Shown here one piece after another: positions 6,213-14,122 of a stretch of DNA of 25,153 nucleotides. Positions within the stretch are counted from its first letter, which is position 1; each line of letters begins with the position of its first letter. Source of the DNA: JBIKIW01 sp044361365 (lineage in GTDB: Bacteria; Patescibacteriota; JACMRA01). The position numbers and the translations under genes were made by a program. The DNA is taken from the NCBI GenBank assembly GCA_044361365.1, contig JBIKIW010000021.1:1-25153 (forward strand), read 5' to 3'. Below the pieces are notes generated by a model. That model had not been told where the DNA came from. It searched no databases and saw nothing but the letters and a program-made list of their open reading frames with translations.

Positions 6213-8690
6213 ATGCTCTACCTACGTTCTTGGCTTGAAGATTATATCGATTTGGCCGAAATTTCTGATCAAAAATTAAGTGATTTAATCTCTTTAAAAT
6301 CAGGAGAGGTTGAAGGTTTTTCAATGATTAAAGACTGGTTTGGAGGTAAGGTTTTGGTGGGTAAAATAGAAAATTGTCGCAAGCATCCAAACGCAGATAA
6401 ACTTAATATTTTTGATGTAAATATTGGCACTAAAGGTAAAGTTCAGATTGTTTCAGCAGCTCCAAATGTGCGTGAAGGTTTGCTAGTACCTGTAGCTTTG
6501 GTGGGTTGTAGGCTCAGCTACCTGACTTTGAGTGAACGTAAAATGCGTGGGGAAAGTTCATTTGGAATGTGTCTTGGGAAAAGTGAATTGATGTTGGAAA
6601 CTGAGTTTAGCAGTGGGCTTTGGGAGCTAGAAGATGAGTTTAAAAATTTCAACCGTGAAGTTGTTTTGGGACAAAGTATTTGTGAAAGTTTTCCAGAATA
6701 TTTTGCGGCTCAAACTGTTTTTGAAATCAAATATCTTCAAGATAAAATCGCCAGCCTTGGTTGCCATTTAGGGCTTTCAATTGAAATTGCTAGAATCTTA
6801 GAAAATCCAAATTTGCTTAAACCAAAAGCTAAAAGAATTTTAAAATCAGAAACTTTTTGGCAGGATTTTCAGGCTCAGGCTTTAAAAATTGAAAACACCA
6901 ATTTGCCGGCAGCAAGTTTTAAAGATGATCATAATTATACTAACTTTTACAGTCTTTTTAATCTCGAACTGGAGTCTGAATTTAACCTCCCACATCAAAT
7001 TCAACAACGAATGTTTTTTACTGAAAAAAACCTGACAGATAGTATCGCAGATTTGTCTAATTATTTGTTGTTTGATGTTGGACAGCCGAGTCATTTTTTT
7101 ATAACTAAAACTGATGATTTTAGCTGGAATTGGAAAATTGAAAAACTGGAAAGCAAAACTAAATTTGAAGGTTTAGGAAATCTTAAAAATGCTATTTTAC
7201 CTCAAGATACTGAAGTTTTAGCTAATTCACAAAAACTACTTTGGCTTCCGAATATTTCAGGTAGCAGGGAACTTAGTGTAACAAAAAGCGATCAAAAACT
7301 CTACATCGAATTGGCCAATTTTGCCAAAGAAGGCGTAGCTAGAAATTCTTTTAGAATCAATTATCGTTCTGATTCTACTCGCTTTGCTAACGGCGGAATA
7401 AGCATGCGAACTAGTTTAATTTGGTTGTTGCATTTTCTAGAATTTTTAACTGCAAATCAGATTAATTTTAAGTTAGTTAATTTTTTGAAATGGATAAATC
7501 TAAGTCACGAGTTGTTTAAATCGATCCCAAATAATGCCAACTTTTTGGAGTTTGCTAGAGTACTTTTAGGGCAGTCTCAAAATGAAGGAATAGAAGTTGA
7601 TTTAAAAATTTTGGCAACCAAAATTCAAGCTGATTTAAAGCCAAATCAAATAGAAAAATACCTCGAAATAGTTGGTGGTTGGGATGGAAAAATTTTATAC
7701 CCAGAAGGGTTTTATGGTCACTTAAATAATTTTGAAGAAGTGATTTTTGAAGTAGCTAAATTGTTTGGACTTGAAAATATTCACCATCAATATTTAGAAT
7801 TTACCACCGAGCAAACTAATTCACAAAGTTTTGAAGTTTTTTATAATTTAAAAGAAATTTTTGCAGGAAATGGTTTTCAAGAAATCATCACTAGACCCTT
7901 AGTTAATCCAAAATATTTAATCTCCAATTTTACTAAAGAAAAAGACACAGCTTTAACGGCAATTAGTACTCAAAGACAAGATGAAAATCGCCTGCGAGAT
8001 GGGCTTTTGACGAGCCTTTTAAAGTCCACCTTCGAGAACTTTATTCGTGGTGAAAAAAATATCAATTTATTTGAGCTAGACAAGGTTTATAACTTTGATG
8101 GTGAGTTAAAAGAAAATGTGGTTTTAGAGGCTGTTAGTCTAAATGAAAACCCGTATTTACTAACTTATTTAGTTCAAATATTGGCTACCAAAATGGGAGT
8201 AAAAATACAGTTTGAGAAGCATGAATCAGCCCTTGGAAAAGGTTATTTGTATAAATTAGGTGAGATAGAAATTACCCTTTTGGAACTAACCAACAAACTC
8301 AAAAAAGAATATCAAATTCCGCACACCAAAAAAACCTGGTGGTTGCAAGTTGACCTCACAAATTGGAATGAAAAACTCAACCCATATGATTCTTTTAAAG
8401 ATCAGTCTGATTACCCAATTTTATCTCGAAGTTATTCAATTATCGTGTCTAAAGAATTTGGTTGGGCCGAAATTGGTGAGTTGATTTTAAGCAAGAAACT
8501 TGATCAAATAGAAGTTAGTTTAGAACCAAAAGAAAGATTTGAAAAGTCTGCTGCAACTGATATTCTAAATTTTGATATTCGGTTTAGTAGTTATTTTAGA
8601 AATATTACTCATCAAGAAATTGAAAATTTTGAGCAAAATATTTTTGCTGATTTTAAAATAAGAGACACCAATTTTGAACTTAGAAATTAA
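6213..8690 (+). CDS. pheT: Phenylalanyl-tRNA synthetase beta subunit
   Basis: 825 residues from the ATG at 6213, whose MLYLRSWLEDYIDL matches the usual PheT beginning; an in-frame TTG at 6195 would add six residues and is less likely. Order of domains: EMAP/OB tRNA-binding domain (about 40-150, with KHPNADKLN at 57-65), the B3/B4 editing region, B5 and the catalytic-like core, and a C-terminal ferredoxin-fold anticodon-binding domain (from DYPILSRSYSIIVSKEFGWAEI to the end). With PheS it forms the alpha2-beta2 enzyme that charges tRNA-Phe; the beta subunit binds tRNA and edits mischarged Tyr. pheS usually precedes pheT but is absent here: upstream is tRNA-Ser. A small unknown gene follows after one base. 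Confidence 0.93.
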   Translation: MLYLRSWLEDYIDLAEISDQKLSDLISLKSGEVEGFSMIKDWFGGKVLVGKIENCRKHPNADKLNIFDVNIGTKGKVQIVSAAPNVREGLLVPVALVGCRLSYLTLSERKMRGESSFGMCLGKSELMLETEFSSGLWELEDEFKNFNREVVLGQSICESFPEYFAAQTVFEIKYLQDKIASLGCHLGLSIEIARILENPNLLKPKAKRILKSETFWQDFQAQALKIENTNLPAASFKDDHNYTNFYSLFNLELESEFNLPHQIQQRMFFTEKNLTDSIADLSNYLLFDVGQPSHFFITKTDDFSWNWKIEKLESKTKFEGLGNLKNAILPQDTEVLANSQKLLWLPNISGSRELSVTKSDQKLYIELANFAKEGVARNSFRINYRSDSTRFANGGISMRTSLIWLLHFLEFLTANQINFKLVNFLKWINLSHELFKSIPNNANFLEFARVLLGQSQNEGIEVDLKILATKIQADLKPNQIEKYLEIVGGWDGKILYPEGFYGHLNNFEEVIFEVAKLFGLENIHHQYLEFTTEQTNSQSFEVFYNLKEIFAGNGFQEIITRPLVNPKYLISNFTKEKDTALTAISTQRQDENRLRDGLLTSLLKSTFENFIRGEKNINLFELDKVYNFDGELKENVVLEAVSLNENPYLLTYLVQILATKMGVKIQFEKHESALGKGYLYKLGEIEITLLELTNKLKKEYQIPHTKKTWWLQVDLTNWNEKLNPYDSFKDQSDYPILSRSYSIIVSKEFGWAEIGELILSKKLDQIEVSLEPKERFEKSAATDILNFDIRFSSYFRNITHQEIENFEQNIFADFKIRDTNFELRN

Positions 8691-8691
8691 A

Positions 8692-9180
8692 ATGAATGGT
8701 GTTGAAATAAATCTAAAGAACAGCCAAATTCAGATCGAGTTTGTCAAAAATTATCTCAACTCTATCAACGATTTTAAAGCCAATTTAAATTTTTTGAAAG
8801 ATACTGAAAATTCTAAAATTCCAGAAATTGTAGCTCAAATTTATCCTCAAAAAAATTACCCACTTTACTGCAAGCATATTTTAATTTGCCTTAGTCAAAA
8901 GACAACTCAAAAAACTGAACTTGGTAGTAAAAAAACTAGATTTGGAAAACTTATAAAAACATATCAAAATTTTGAAGAAGATATTTTAAAGTTATATTTG
9001 GTGGGGGAAAGCTGGATAGATTTTGACACTGATAATGTAAGCAAAAGTGACGGTGAAATTAGTTATATTTATACTGAAAAATTGATTTTACCAGTTTTTA
9101 AAACTAAAGAGGAAATTTTAGAAAATCTACACCAGCAAGATTTACCGTACGGGGTTTGGATTTGGTTGATTTGGCTCTAA
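8692..9180 (+). CDS. Hypothetical protein coupled to pheT
   Basis: 162 residues from the ATG at 8692, one base after the pheT stop (TAAAATG), so translation is probably coupled. An upstream TTG (8674) inside pheT is the only longer option. No signal peptide or membrane helix; the protein is soluble and lysine-rich, with a middle block PLYCKHILICLSQKT (53-67) and a C-terminal tail of aromatic and aliphatic residues (YGVWIWLIWL). I do not recognise a family. Position suggests a link with translation or simple co-transcription; no function is claimed. Confidence 0.65.
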   Translation: MNGVEINLKNSQIQIEFVKNYLNSINDFKANLNFLKDTENSKIPEIVAQIYPQKNYPLYCKHILICLSQKTTQKTELGSKKTRFGKLIKTYQNFEEDILKLYLVGESWIDFDTDNVSKSDGEISYIYTEKLILPVFKTKEEILENLHQQDLPYGVWIWLIWL

Positions 9181-9197
9181 AAGTAAGGTAATTTTTC

Positions 9198-9226
9198 TTG
9201 ACAAAGGTTTTGAACAAAAGTAACGT
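9198..9226 (+). promoter_or_regulatory. Putative trxA promoter
   Basis: Consensus -35 TTGACA (9198-9203), 17-bp spacer, weak -10 TAACGT (9221-9226). The predicted start near 9233 leaves a leader of about 30 nt before the thioredoxin ATG at 9264. Confidence 0.35.
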
Positions 9227-9263
9227 TAGTTTACTTTTTAAAATTATTATTTGTTTGTTACCT

Positions 9264-9623
9264 ATGTCTAAAGCAAAAGCTATTACTACCGCTGAATTTG
9301 AAGAAATCAAAAACCAAGCTGGAATTTATTTAATCGATTTTTGGGCAGTCTGGTGTGGACCTTGTAAGGTTATGGAGCCAGTTATTGACCAGCTTTGTGA
9401 GGATGAGGATTTGAAAGAAGTAAGCTTTTTAAAGGTAAATGTGGACGAAGAGCCAGAATTATCTGGTATGTTTAGGGTTAGCAGCATTCCTACTTTTTAT
9501 ATTCTAAATATTAAAGGCGATGGCACTTTTGATCTCGCTACAGATGTTTTAGGAAAAATAATTGGTGCTCAACCAGCCTTCAACTTTAAGTTAGAAGTTC
9601 AAAAAGCAATTGCTCCAAAATAA
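9264..9623 (+). CDS. trxA: Thioredoxin
   Basis: 119 residues from the ATG at 9264 (MSKAKAITTAEFEEI). A longer reading from TTG 9198 would use the -35 hexamer as a start codon and adds a non-homologous leader. The redox motif WCGPC is at 30-34, preceded by the FWA strand, and the cis-proline loop SIPTFYI has P76. It reduces protein disulphides in the cytoplasm. No membrane helix is present once the correct start is used. Length is slightly above the classical 105-110 residues because of a longer C-terminal part (about 80-119, containing LGKIIGAQPAF). It faces murC tail to tail across a hairpin region. Confidence 0.92.
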   Translation: MSKAKAITTAEFEEIKNQAGIYLIDFWAVWCGPCKVMEPVIDQLCEDEDLKEVSFLKVNVDEEPELSGMFRVSSIPTFYILNIKGDGTFDLATDVLGKIIGAQPAFNFKLEVQKAIAPK

Positions 9624-9722
9624 GCCAATTTTGAGTTTAGTTTCAATTTGAAGTTAGGTTGGTGTTTAGTGAAATGGGTATAACAGGCTTTTTAGGCTCT
9701 TTAAGGTAAGCAAACTTCCAAG

Positions 9723-9743
9723 ATCCTGAAACAAATTCAGGAT
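9723..9743. repeat. Short REP-like hairpin
   Basis: Perfect inverted repeat ATCCTGAA-ACAAA-TTCAGGAT between the convergent trxA and murC. The flanks (AG before, GACCG after) resemble short palindromes found in many copies between genes in unrelated bacteria. No T-run follows, so it is not by itself a good terminator. Confidence 0.5.
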
Positions 9744-9749
9744 GACCGA

Positions 9750-9788
9750 TAAACTAAGGAATTTAATGGATTTTCAACCCTTAGTTTA
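9750..9788. terminator. Possible bidirectional terminator between trxA and murC
   Basis: 10-bp perfect stem TAAACTAAGG (9750-9759) with CCTTAGTTTA (9779-9788) around a 19-nt loop, in the gap between two converging genes. T-tracts are weak on both sides, so efficiency is uncertain. Confidence 0.4.
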
Positions 9789-9805
9789 ATTCAATAAATC
9801 CACAA

Positions 9806-11116
9806 CTAAGATACCTCACTATCTTTACTTCTAAGCCATTTATCAATATCACCAGCTCCCATAACAACAACCAAAAATCCATCTTTACGGTACTCTTGAA
9901 TTTGTTGCCAAAGTTTATCATTCATTTCTACCTCCTCGGCGTCTTTTTTGTTTTCTAAAAGGTTAATTAAATCAAAAGGTTTTAGAATTACCAAATCTGG
10001 ATTTTCTCTGGTTTGATAAGTTGGAAGCCATAAGATTTTGTCGGCTAATTTGAAAGCTGTTTTGTAGTCATTTTTGATCTCCTGTTGTCGGGTATTTTGA
10101 TGAGGTTGATAAGCTGCTACGACTTTGGGATTTAGCTCTTTTGCCATTTGCAAAGTGGCTGCAATTTCAGCTGGGTGGTGAGCATAGTCGGTGTACAAAT
10201 TTTCAGCTAATTTTTCCATTCGCCTACTGGTACCTGGGAATTTAGAAATTATTTGTTCCAACTCTTTTAACTCCTTAGAATCAATTTTACCATCAAAAAT
10301 CTTATTAAATAAAGCTTTAGCTAGAGCTGCATTTTGCCTGTTGTGAAGTCCTGGAAGTTTAAAGTTTTTATAATTAGCTAATTTTCCACCAAAATTCCTC
10401 CTAAGTTCAGTGATTTCGATTTTTGAGCCATCTTGCCAGGTCGAAATCTTTAACTTTTGTAAATCTTCCCCAAAAGCCACTATAACTTTACTCCTTTGCA
10501 GAAATTCCACAAAGGCCTGATTGTAATTTTCTTGGCTTGGATAAATGTCTTGGTGATCGTAATCAATACTAGTTAAAATTGAAGCGAAAGGTTGGTAATT
10601 CAAAAAATGCCTATCGTATTCATCTGCCTCCAAAAGCAAATATTTACTACCCTCCACCCTTTTTCCATTGTTGTCCCAGGGCAATTCACTACCAACGATG
10701 TAAGTGAGTTTTTGGCCGTATTCTTTAAACAACCAAACTAGCATGGCAGTGGTTGTAGTTTTTCCATGTGTTCCAGCAACTCCAATTAATTTAAGATTAT
10801 CTTTTTTGATCACAAAATTTATAAATCCATCTCGCTTGCTAACTTTCAGATTATTCTTGATAGCAAACAAAATCTCTGGGTGATTTTTGGGAATTGAGGA
10901 ACTGTGTACAAACCAATAAATTGGAAATCTTTTATGTGTTAATTCTATTTCTACACCTTTTTGTCCTATGTGAATATTTGCCCCCCGTTTTCGTAAATTT
11001 TGAATGGTTGGATTTTCGTAAAGGTCGGATCCACTGACCATAAACCCCATGTCTAAAGCAATATTAGCTAAGGCTGAAAGCCCGCTTCCGCCAATTCCTG
11101 AAAAGTATAAATGCAT
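9806..11116 (-). CDS. murC: UDP-N-acetylmuramate--L-alanine ligase
   Basis: 436 residues with the three Mur-ligase domains. The N-terminal Rossmann domain carries GIGGSGLSALA (7-17) for UDP-MurNAc. The central ATPase has the P-loop GTHGKTTTT (115-123), EADEYDRHFL (163-172) and DYDHQDIYP. The C-terminal domain has GTSRRME (295-301), YTDYAHHPAEI and AYQPHQNTR. It adds the first amino acid of the peptidoglycan stem peptide in the cytoplasm. At 436 residues it is at the short end for MurC (about 450-490). Mpl, the recycling paralogue, is an alternative, but the absence of a recycling neighbour favours MurC. It stands alone, divergent from tRNA-Asn. Confidence 0.88.
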   Translation of the reverse strand: MHLYFSGIGGSGLSALANIALDMGFMVSGSDLYENPTIQNLRKRGANIHIGQKGVEIELTHKRFPIYWFVHSSSIPKNHPEILFAIKNNLKVSKRDGFINFVIKKDNLKLIGVAGTHGKTTTTAMLVWLFKEYGQKLTYIVGSELPWDNNGKRVEGSKYLLLEADEYDRHFLNYQPFASILTSIDYDHQDIYPSQENYNQAFVEFLQRSKVIVAFGEDLQKLKISTWQDGSKIEITELRRNFGGKLANYKNFKLPGLHNRQNAALAKALFNKIFDGKIDSKELKELEQIISKFPGTSRRMEKLAENLYTDYAHHPAEIAATLQMAKELNPKVVAAYQPHQNTRQQEIKNDYKTAFKLADKILWLPTYQTRENPDLVILKPFDLINLLENKKDAEEVEMNDKLWQQIQEYRKDGFLVVVMGAGDIDKWLRSKDSEVS

Positions 11117-11154
11117 TTTTTAAGCTTTCAAATACTTTAAAAAATCGTCAATAC

Positions 11155-11183
11155 TTGACCAGATTCAGTTTTCTCCTTAAAAG
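11155..11183 (+). promoter_or_regulatory. Putative tRNA-Asn promoter
   Basis: TTGACC (11155-11160), 17-bp spacer, TAAAAG (11178-11183). The expected start near 11190 is about five bases before the tRNA 5' end. Confidence 0.45.
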
Positions 11184-11194
11184 TATAAATGTTT

Positions 11195-11269
11195 TCCGAA
11201 ATAGCTCAGCGGTAGAGCAGTTGACTGTTAATCAATTGGTCCTAGGTTCGAATCCTAGTTTCGGAGCCA
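11195..11269 (+). tRNA. tRNA-Asn (anticodon GTT)
   Basis: Full cloverleaf: acceptor TCCGAAA (11195-11201) pairs with TTTCGGA (11259-11265), D arm TAGCTCAGCGGTAGAGCA, anticodon loop CTGTTAA with GTT at 11227-11229, T arm CCTAGGTTCGAATCCTAG, discriminator G and encoded CCA (11267-11269). An intrinsic terminator follows directly. Confidence 0.97.
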
Positions 11270-11284
11270 TACAAATTTTAATTT

Positions 11285-11307
11285 ATTCCCCTTACAGGGA
11301 ATTTTTT
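11285..11307 (+). terminator. Intrinsic terminator after tRNA-Asn
   Basis: Stem ATTCCC (11285-11290), loop CTTACA, GGGAAT (11297-11302), continuing into a six-T run (11302-11307). Begins 16 nt after the tRNA. Confidence 0.75.
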
Positions 11308-11322
11308 GTTGTGTGGAAATAA

Positions 11323-11452
11323 TATAGCTAAACCAATATTAAACTAGACACTTGTCTGCGGATACGGGCATCAGATATTCCTAACTTAGAAAGCCTTTAA
11401 AGCTCAGACAGTCATAGCCTTCGTTATCTACTTTAAATATGGTTTAGCTATA
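11323..11452. repeat. 130-bp MITE-like element or long hairpin with terminal inverted repeats
   Basis: The ends are inverted copies: TATAGCTAAACCA at 11323-11335 and TGGTTTAGCTATA at 11440-11452. Pairing continues imperfectly inward (about 21 of 25 positions). A second internal pair TTGTCTG / CAGACAG suggests a longer fold. No ORF is inside. TA dinucleotides flank the inner TAGCTAAACC ends, as after insertion into TA. The right end lies 7 nt from the fic stop codon, so as RNA it could also form the fic 3' hairpin. Mobile origin is inferred from structure only. Confidence 0.5.
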
Positions 11453-11458
11453 CTTTAA

Positions 11459-12523
11459 CTATTTCAAAATCTCAAGCAGTCCAGGAATATAGTACAATTT
11501 CTGATTTTTAACAGTTTTAGATTCAAATAAGCCTAAATTTTCAATTGATTTTAAATAATTTCTTGCGGTTTTAGCGGTTATTTTATTTTTTTGACTAAGC
11601 TGATTTACATTATAAAAAGCATTAGAGAAAAAGTATTCCAAGACTTCGTGATTTGCTAGCTTTGGTAATTTTAAGCTTAATTCTGTTGTAAAAGAAGACT
11701 TTAAATTAATAATCTGTCGCACTTTTTGAGCTGTTAAACTAGCTTGGGTTTCGATAGCTTCTAGTATATACATCACCCACTTTTCCCAACCTTTGTTTAA
11801 TCTTAGGTTTTGTAAGTTTTGATAATATTGATTTTTAGTTTTTAAAAGATAGTCAGATAAAAACAAACATGGAAAAGTTAGCCTCTTGTATAAAACTAGC
11901 TCTAAAAGCATTAAAATCCTACCTGTTCTACCATTTCCATCATAAAATGGGTGTATGGATTCGAACTGATAATGTGAAACTGCTACTTTGATTAATGGGT
12001 CAATATCGTTAGCAAATTTCTGGTCGTTTATATATTTCTCTAAGTTTGCTAGTAAATCTCTAATTTCATGTTCAGACTGAGGAGGGGTATGTACAATTTT
12101 ACCATCACTTCTAGCTATTACGGTACCTGGTATTTTTCGGACTCCTGTTTTATTTGGTTCAACGATAGATTGAACATTTACTATATCATTTGTTGTTAGA
12201 ATACCCTTCGATTTAACCAATTCAAAACCTGCAAACAAGGCTTCTTTGTATCTCAAAGTTTCTTTTGTAGCCAAATCTATCTTGGTTTCTTGTCCAAATA
12301 TTTCATACTGCAAGACATCTAAAGTGGTAGAAAAAATATTTTCAATGCTACTACTAGAAACAGCCTCCCTTGCTGTCAAAGGTAGTAAAATTAAAGATTT
12401 GTCAGGAAGGCTTATGATCAGTCCGTTTAATTCTGCCAAAGCGATATTTGCTTTTAGGGTTTTTTCTAAAATTTCAACAGTTCGAAAATTGAAATCAGGA
12501 GGTAAAATAGGAAAAGAAGCCAT
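11459..12523 (-). CDS. Fic-domain protein AMPyltransferase (class II, autoinhibited type)
   Basis: 354 residues: Fic_N-type N-terminus (about 1-80), Fic core (about 90-240) and a C-terminal winged helix (about 285-354; VNQLSQKNKITAKTARNYL). The catalytic motif is canonical, HPFYDGNGRTGR (191-202; H191 base, N197, R199, R202). An N-terminal inhibitory motif (S/T)xxxE(G/N) is present as SSSIEN (57-62), where E61 would block the ATP gamma-phosphate site. Such proteins transfer AMP to hydroxyl side chains of target proteins. The target is unknown. The C-terminal HTH and the dyads in the promoter suggest self-regulation. The architecture resembles SoFic-like chromosomal proteins rather than a two-gene FicT/FicA pair; no antitoxin gene is adjacent. 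Confidence 0.9.
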   Translation of the reverse strand: MASFPILPPDFNFRTVEILEKTLKANIALAELNGLIISLPDKSLILLPLTAREAVSSSSIENIFSTTLDVLQYEIFGQETKIDLATKETLRYKEALFAGFELVKSKGILTTNDIVNVQSIVEPNKTGVRKIPGTVIARSDGKIVHTPPQSEHEIRDLLANLEKYINDQKFANDIDPLIKVAVSHYQFESIHPFYDGNGRTGRILMLLELVLYKRLTFPCLFLSDYLLKTKNQYYQNLQNLRLNKGWEKWVMYILEAIETQASLTAQKVRQIINLKSSFTTELSLKLPKLANHEVLEYFFSNAFYNVNQLSQKNKITAKTARNYLKSIENLGLFESKTVKNQKLYYIPGLLEILK

Positions 12524-12542
12524 ATAAGCATTTTTGTGTAAG

Positions 12543-12559
12543 TAAGTAAAATTTACTTA
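12543..12559. promoter_or_regulatory. Dyad operator over the fic -10 element
   Basis: Perfect 8-bp inverted repeat around one base, TAAGTAAA-A-TTTACTTA, covering the predicted fic -10 and start site. Confidence 0.45.
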
Positions 12560-12579
12560 TTTTTACCTAAACCTGTCAA
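12550..12579 (-). promoter_or_regulatory. Putative fic promoter
   Basis: On the minus strand, consensus -35 TTGACA (12579-12574), 18-bp spacer and -10 TAAATT (12555-12550), giving a leader of about 20 nt to the fic ATG at 12523. Confidence 0.5.
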
Positions 12580-12583
12580 ATAC

Positions 12584-12600
12584 TAGGTAGTTCTTACCTA
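12584..12600. promoter_or_regulatory. Second dyad upstream of the fic promoter
   Basis: Inverted repeat TAGGTA-GTTCT-TACCTA just upstream of the -35. A related half site TTACCTAA lies in the spacer (12563-12570). With the -10 dyad this makes an array of TAGGTA/TAAGTA-like half sites. Confidence 0.35.
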
Positions 12601-12606
12601 CTTGTT

Positions 12607-13929
12607 TTAAAACACAAACACACCTTTTTGCTTTTTTACCTTTGCGTTAATTAGTCCTAGGTATATTATCTGATTATTCTCTTTATCCACTACAATTTGG
12701 CTGATATTTCCAATTGGGTTACTAAGATTTACATTGTCTTGAGTATTCCAAGATTGACCTTGGTTGGTGGTTATAAACAAACGGTTATCCACACTGGCAA
12801 TTATCCTGGAGAGACCTGAGTTTGGATCTGCAGCTACATCGTAAATATTAGCCTGTTCAGACTGCAAGGGGAGGGCTAATTTTCTAAAATTATTTCCGCT
12901 GTTTTCAGAGTACCACATTTGCTTATCAGCGATCAAAATCCAAGGTTTGGCACCAGTTGTGTTGGTTATTTTAGAAGTTCCAAAGTCAACCAAAATTCCA
13001 GCCGTAACCGGGACTATTTTTTCGTATTTTCCAAAAGTTGCTTTGCCGCCAAAGCCTAAATCTAAGCTATCTTTGGGTTGATTTTCGCCAATTGTACTAG
13101 CGGATTTGGTTAATTTTTGAGTCGTAAAAGTATCACCTAAATCTGTAGAATAAGCCAATCCTTCATCTTCAAATAATACAAAAAAAAGTTTATCAAATTC
13201 TGGAACAAAACCAATTTGTGCTGGAGTGTCTTTAAAGCTACGAACTTTTTTCCAAGTAAGGCCACTATCCAAGCTGCGTAACAGCGCTCCTTTTTCCAGA
13301 ATAGCAAAAATATTGTTGCTATTAAAAGGATCTACCACCAAAAATAAAACTTGAACATTGATTTGTACCTCTGAGTAAATCTCTTTAAAGTTTGCTCCTC
13401 CGTCTAAAGACTGATAAATTTTCCCGAGCTTTTCTTCTACAACAGCCAGATAAACAACTTTTTCATTAGATGGATCAACTGCAAAGTCAGTTATTACTAA
13501 TTTATCGTTAGTCGCAATTTGGCCGTTAATTTCTTGGGTTTTTGCCTTGGCATCTGAGTTGTTACTGCCTACTGGGGAGATGTAAATTCTTTGCCAAATT
13601 TGACCTCCATTAGAGCTTTTAAATAAACCTTTTTCCTTTGTTAAAGCAAACAGCAAGTCTTTATTTACTCGATGAATTTTAAGTACCGAAATGTTGCTAA
13701 GTCCTTGATTGTCAGTATTTCCATCTGGTTGCAAAACTGCATTGGCTCGCACAAAACCATCAGCACGAACTGCTGGATCGTTTTTCAAAACACCGTAAGT
13801 TGTGGTTGGTTTGTTGGTTTGAGTATTTAAAAATGGTATTGAGCAGGAGGCAGCTGTTCCTAAAATGGCAATACTGGTAAAACTGACAACTAAAAATCTT
13901 TGCCAAATGGCTTTACTGATATTAAACAC
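12607..13929 (-). CDS. Lipoprotein with BNR/Asp-box beta-propeller repeats
   Basis: 440 residues. A signal peptide (basic start, hydrophobic 12-27) ends in a lipobox-like AASC with C29, so the protein is probably lipid-anchored on the outer face of the membrane. The rest is beta-rich with six Asp-box-like loops (S/TxDxGxxW/F): 105-112 SSNGGQIW, 174-181 SLDGGANF, 219-226 SLDSGLTW, 261-268 STDLGDTF, 341-348 SENSGNNF and 387-394 TTNQGQSW. Spacing fits a sortilin/Vps10-like or photosystem II stability factor (YCF48-like) propeller. No sialidase catalytic residues can be recognised. Likely a binding or assembly role at the surface; the partner is unknown. Monocistronic; fic, on the same strand, begins 83 nt after its end, but fic has its own promoter. 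Confidence 0.8.
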   Translation of the reverse strand: MFNISKAIWQRFLVVSFTSIAILGTAASCSIPFLNTQTNKPTTTYGVLKNDPAVRADGFVRANAVLQPDGNTDNQGLSNISVLKIHRVNKDLLFALTKEKGLFKSSNGGQIWQRIYISPVGSNNSDAKAKTQEINGQIATNDKLVITDFAVDPSNEKVVYLAVVEEKLGKIYQSLDGGANFKEIYSEVQINVQVLFLVVDPFNSNNIFAILEKGALLRSLDSGLTWKKVRSFKDTPAQIGFVPEFDKLFFVLFEDEGLAYSTDLGDTFTTQKLTKSASTIGENQPKDSLDLGFGGKATFGKYEKIVPVTAGILVDFGTSKITNTTGAKPWILIADKQMWYSENSGNNFRKLALPLQSEQANIYDVAADPNSGLSRIIASVDNRLFITTNQGQSWNTQDNVNLSNPIGNISQIVVDKENNQIIYLGLINAKVKKQKGVFVF

Positions 13930-14058
13930 TTCAAAGTATTAAAAGAAAATTCTTAAAATTGTACAGAATTTGTGTTTTCAAAGCTGTTTAAAATTCCAGT
14001 AGATCTCAAGTTTAAGATGAAAAAAGTACAACTGCTTGCACATTAAAGAGATTCTTAA

Positions 14059-14087
14059 TTGACAGCGAAATAATTCTAAAATAAAAA
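14059..14087 (+). promoter_or_regulatory. Putative promoter of the J-domain/gnd unit
   Basis: TTGACA (14059-14064), 17-bp spacer, TAAAAA (14082-14087); start near 14093, about 30 nt before the ATG. Confidence 0.45.
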
Positions 14088-14122
14088 ACCTTATTATAAC
14101 GAACCCAACGAGGCTTTCAACT

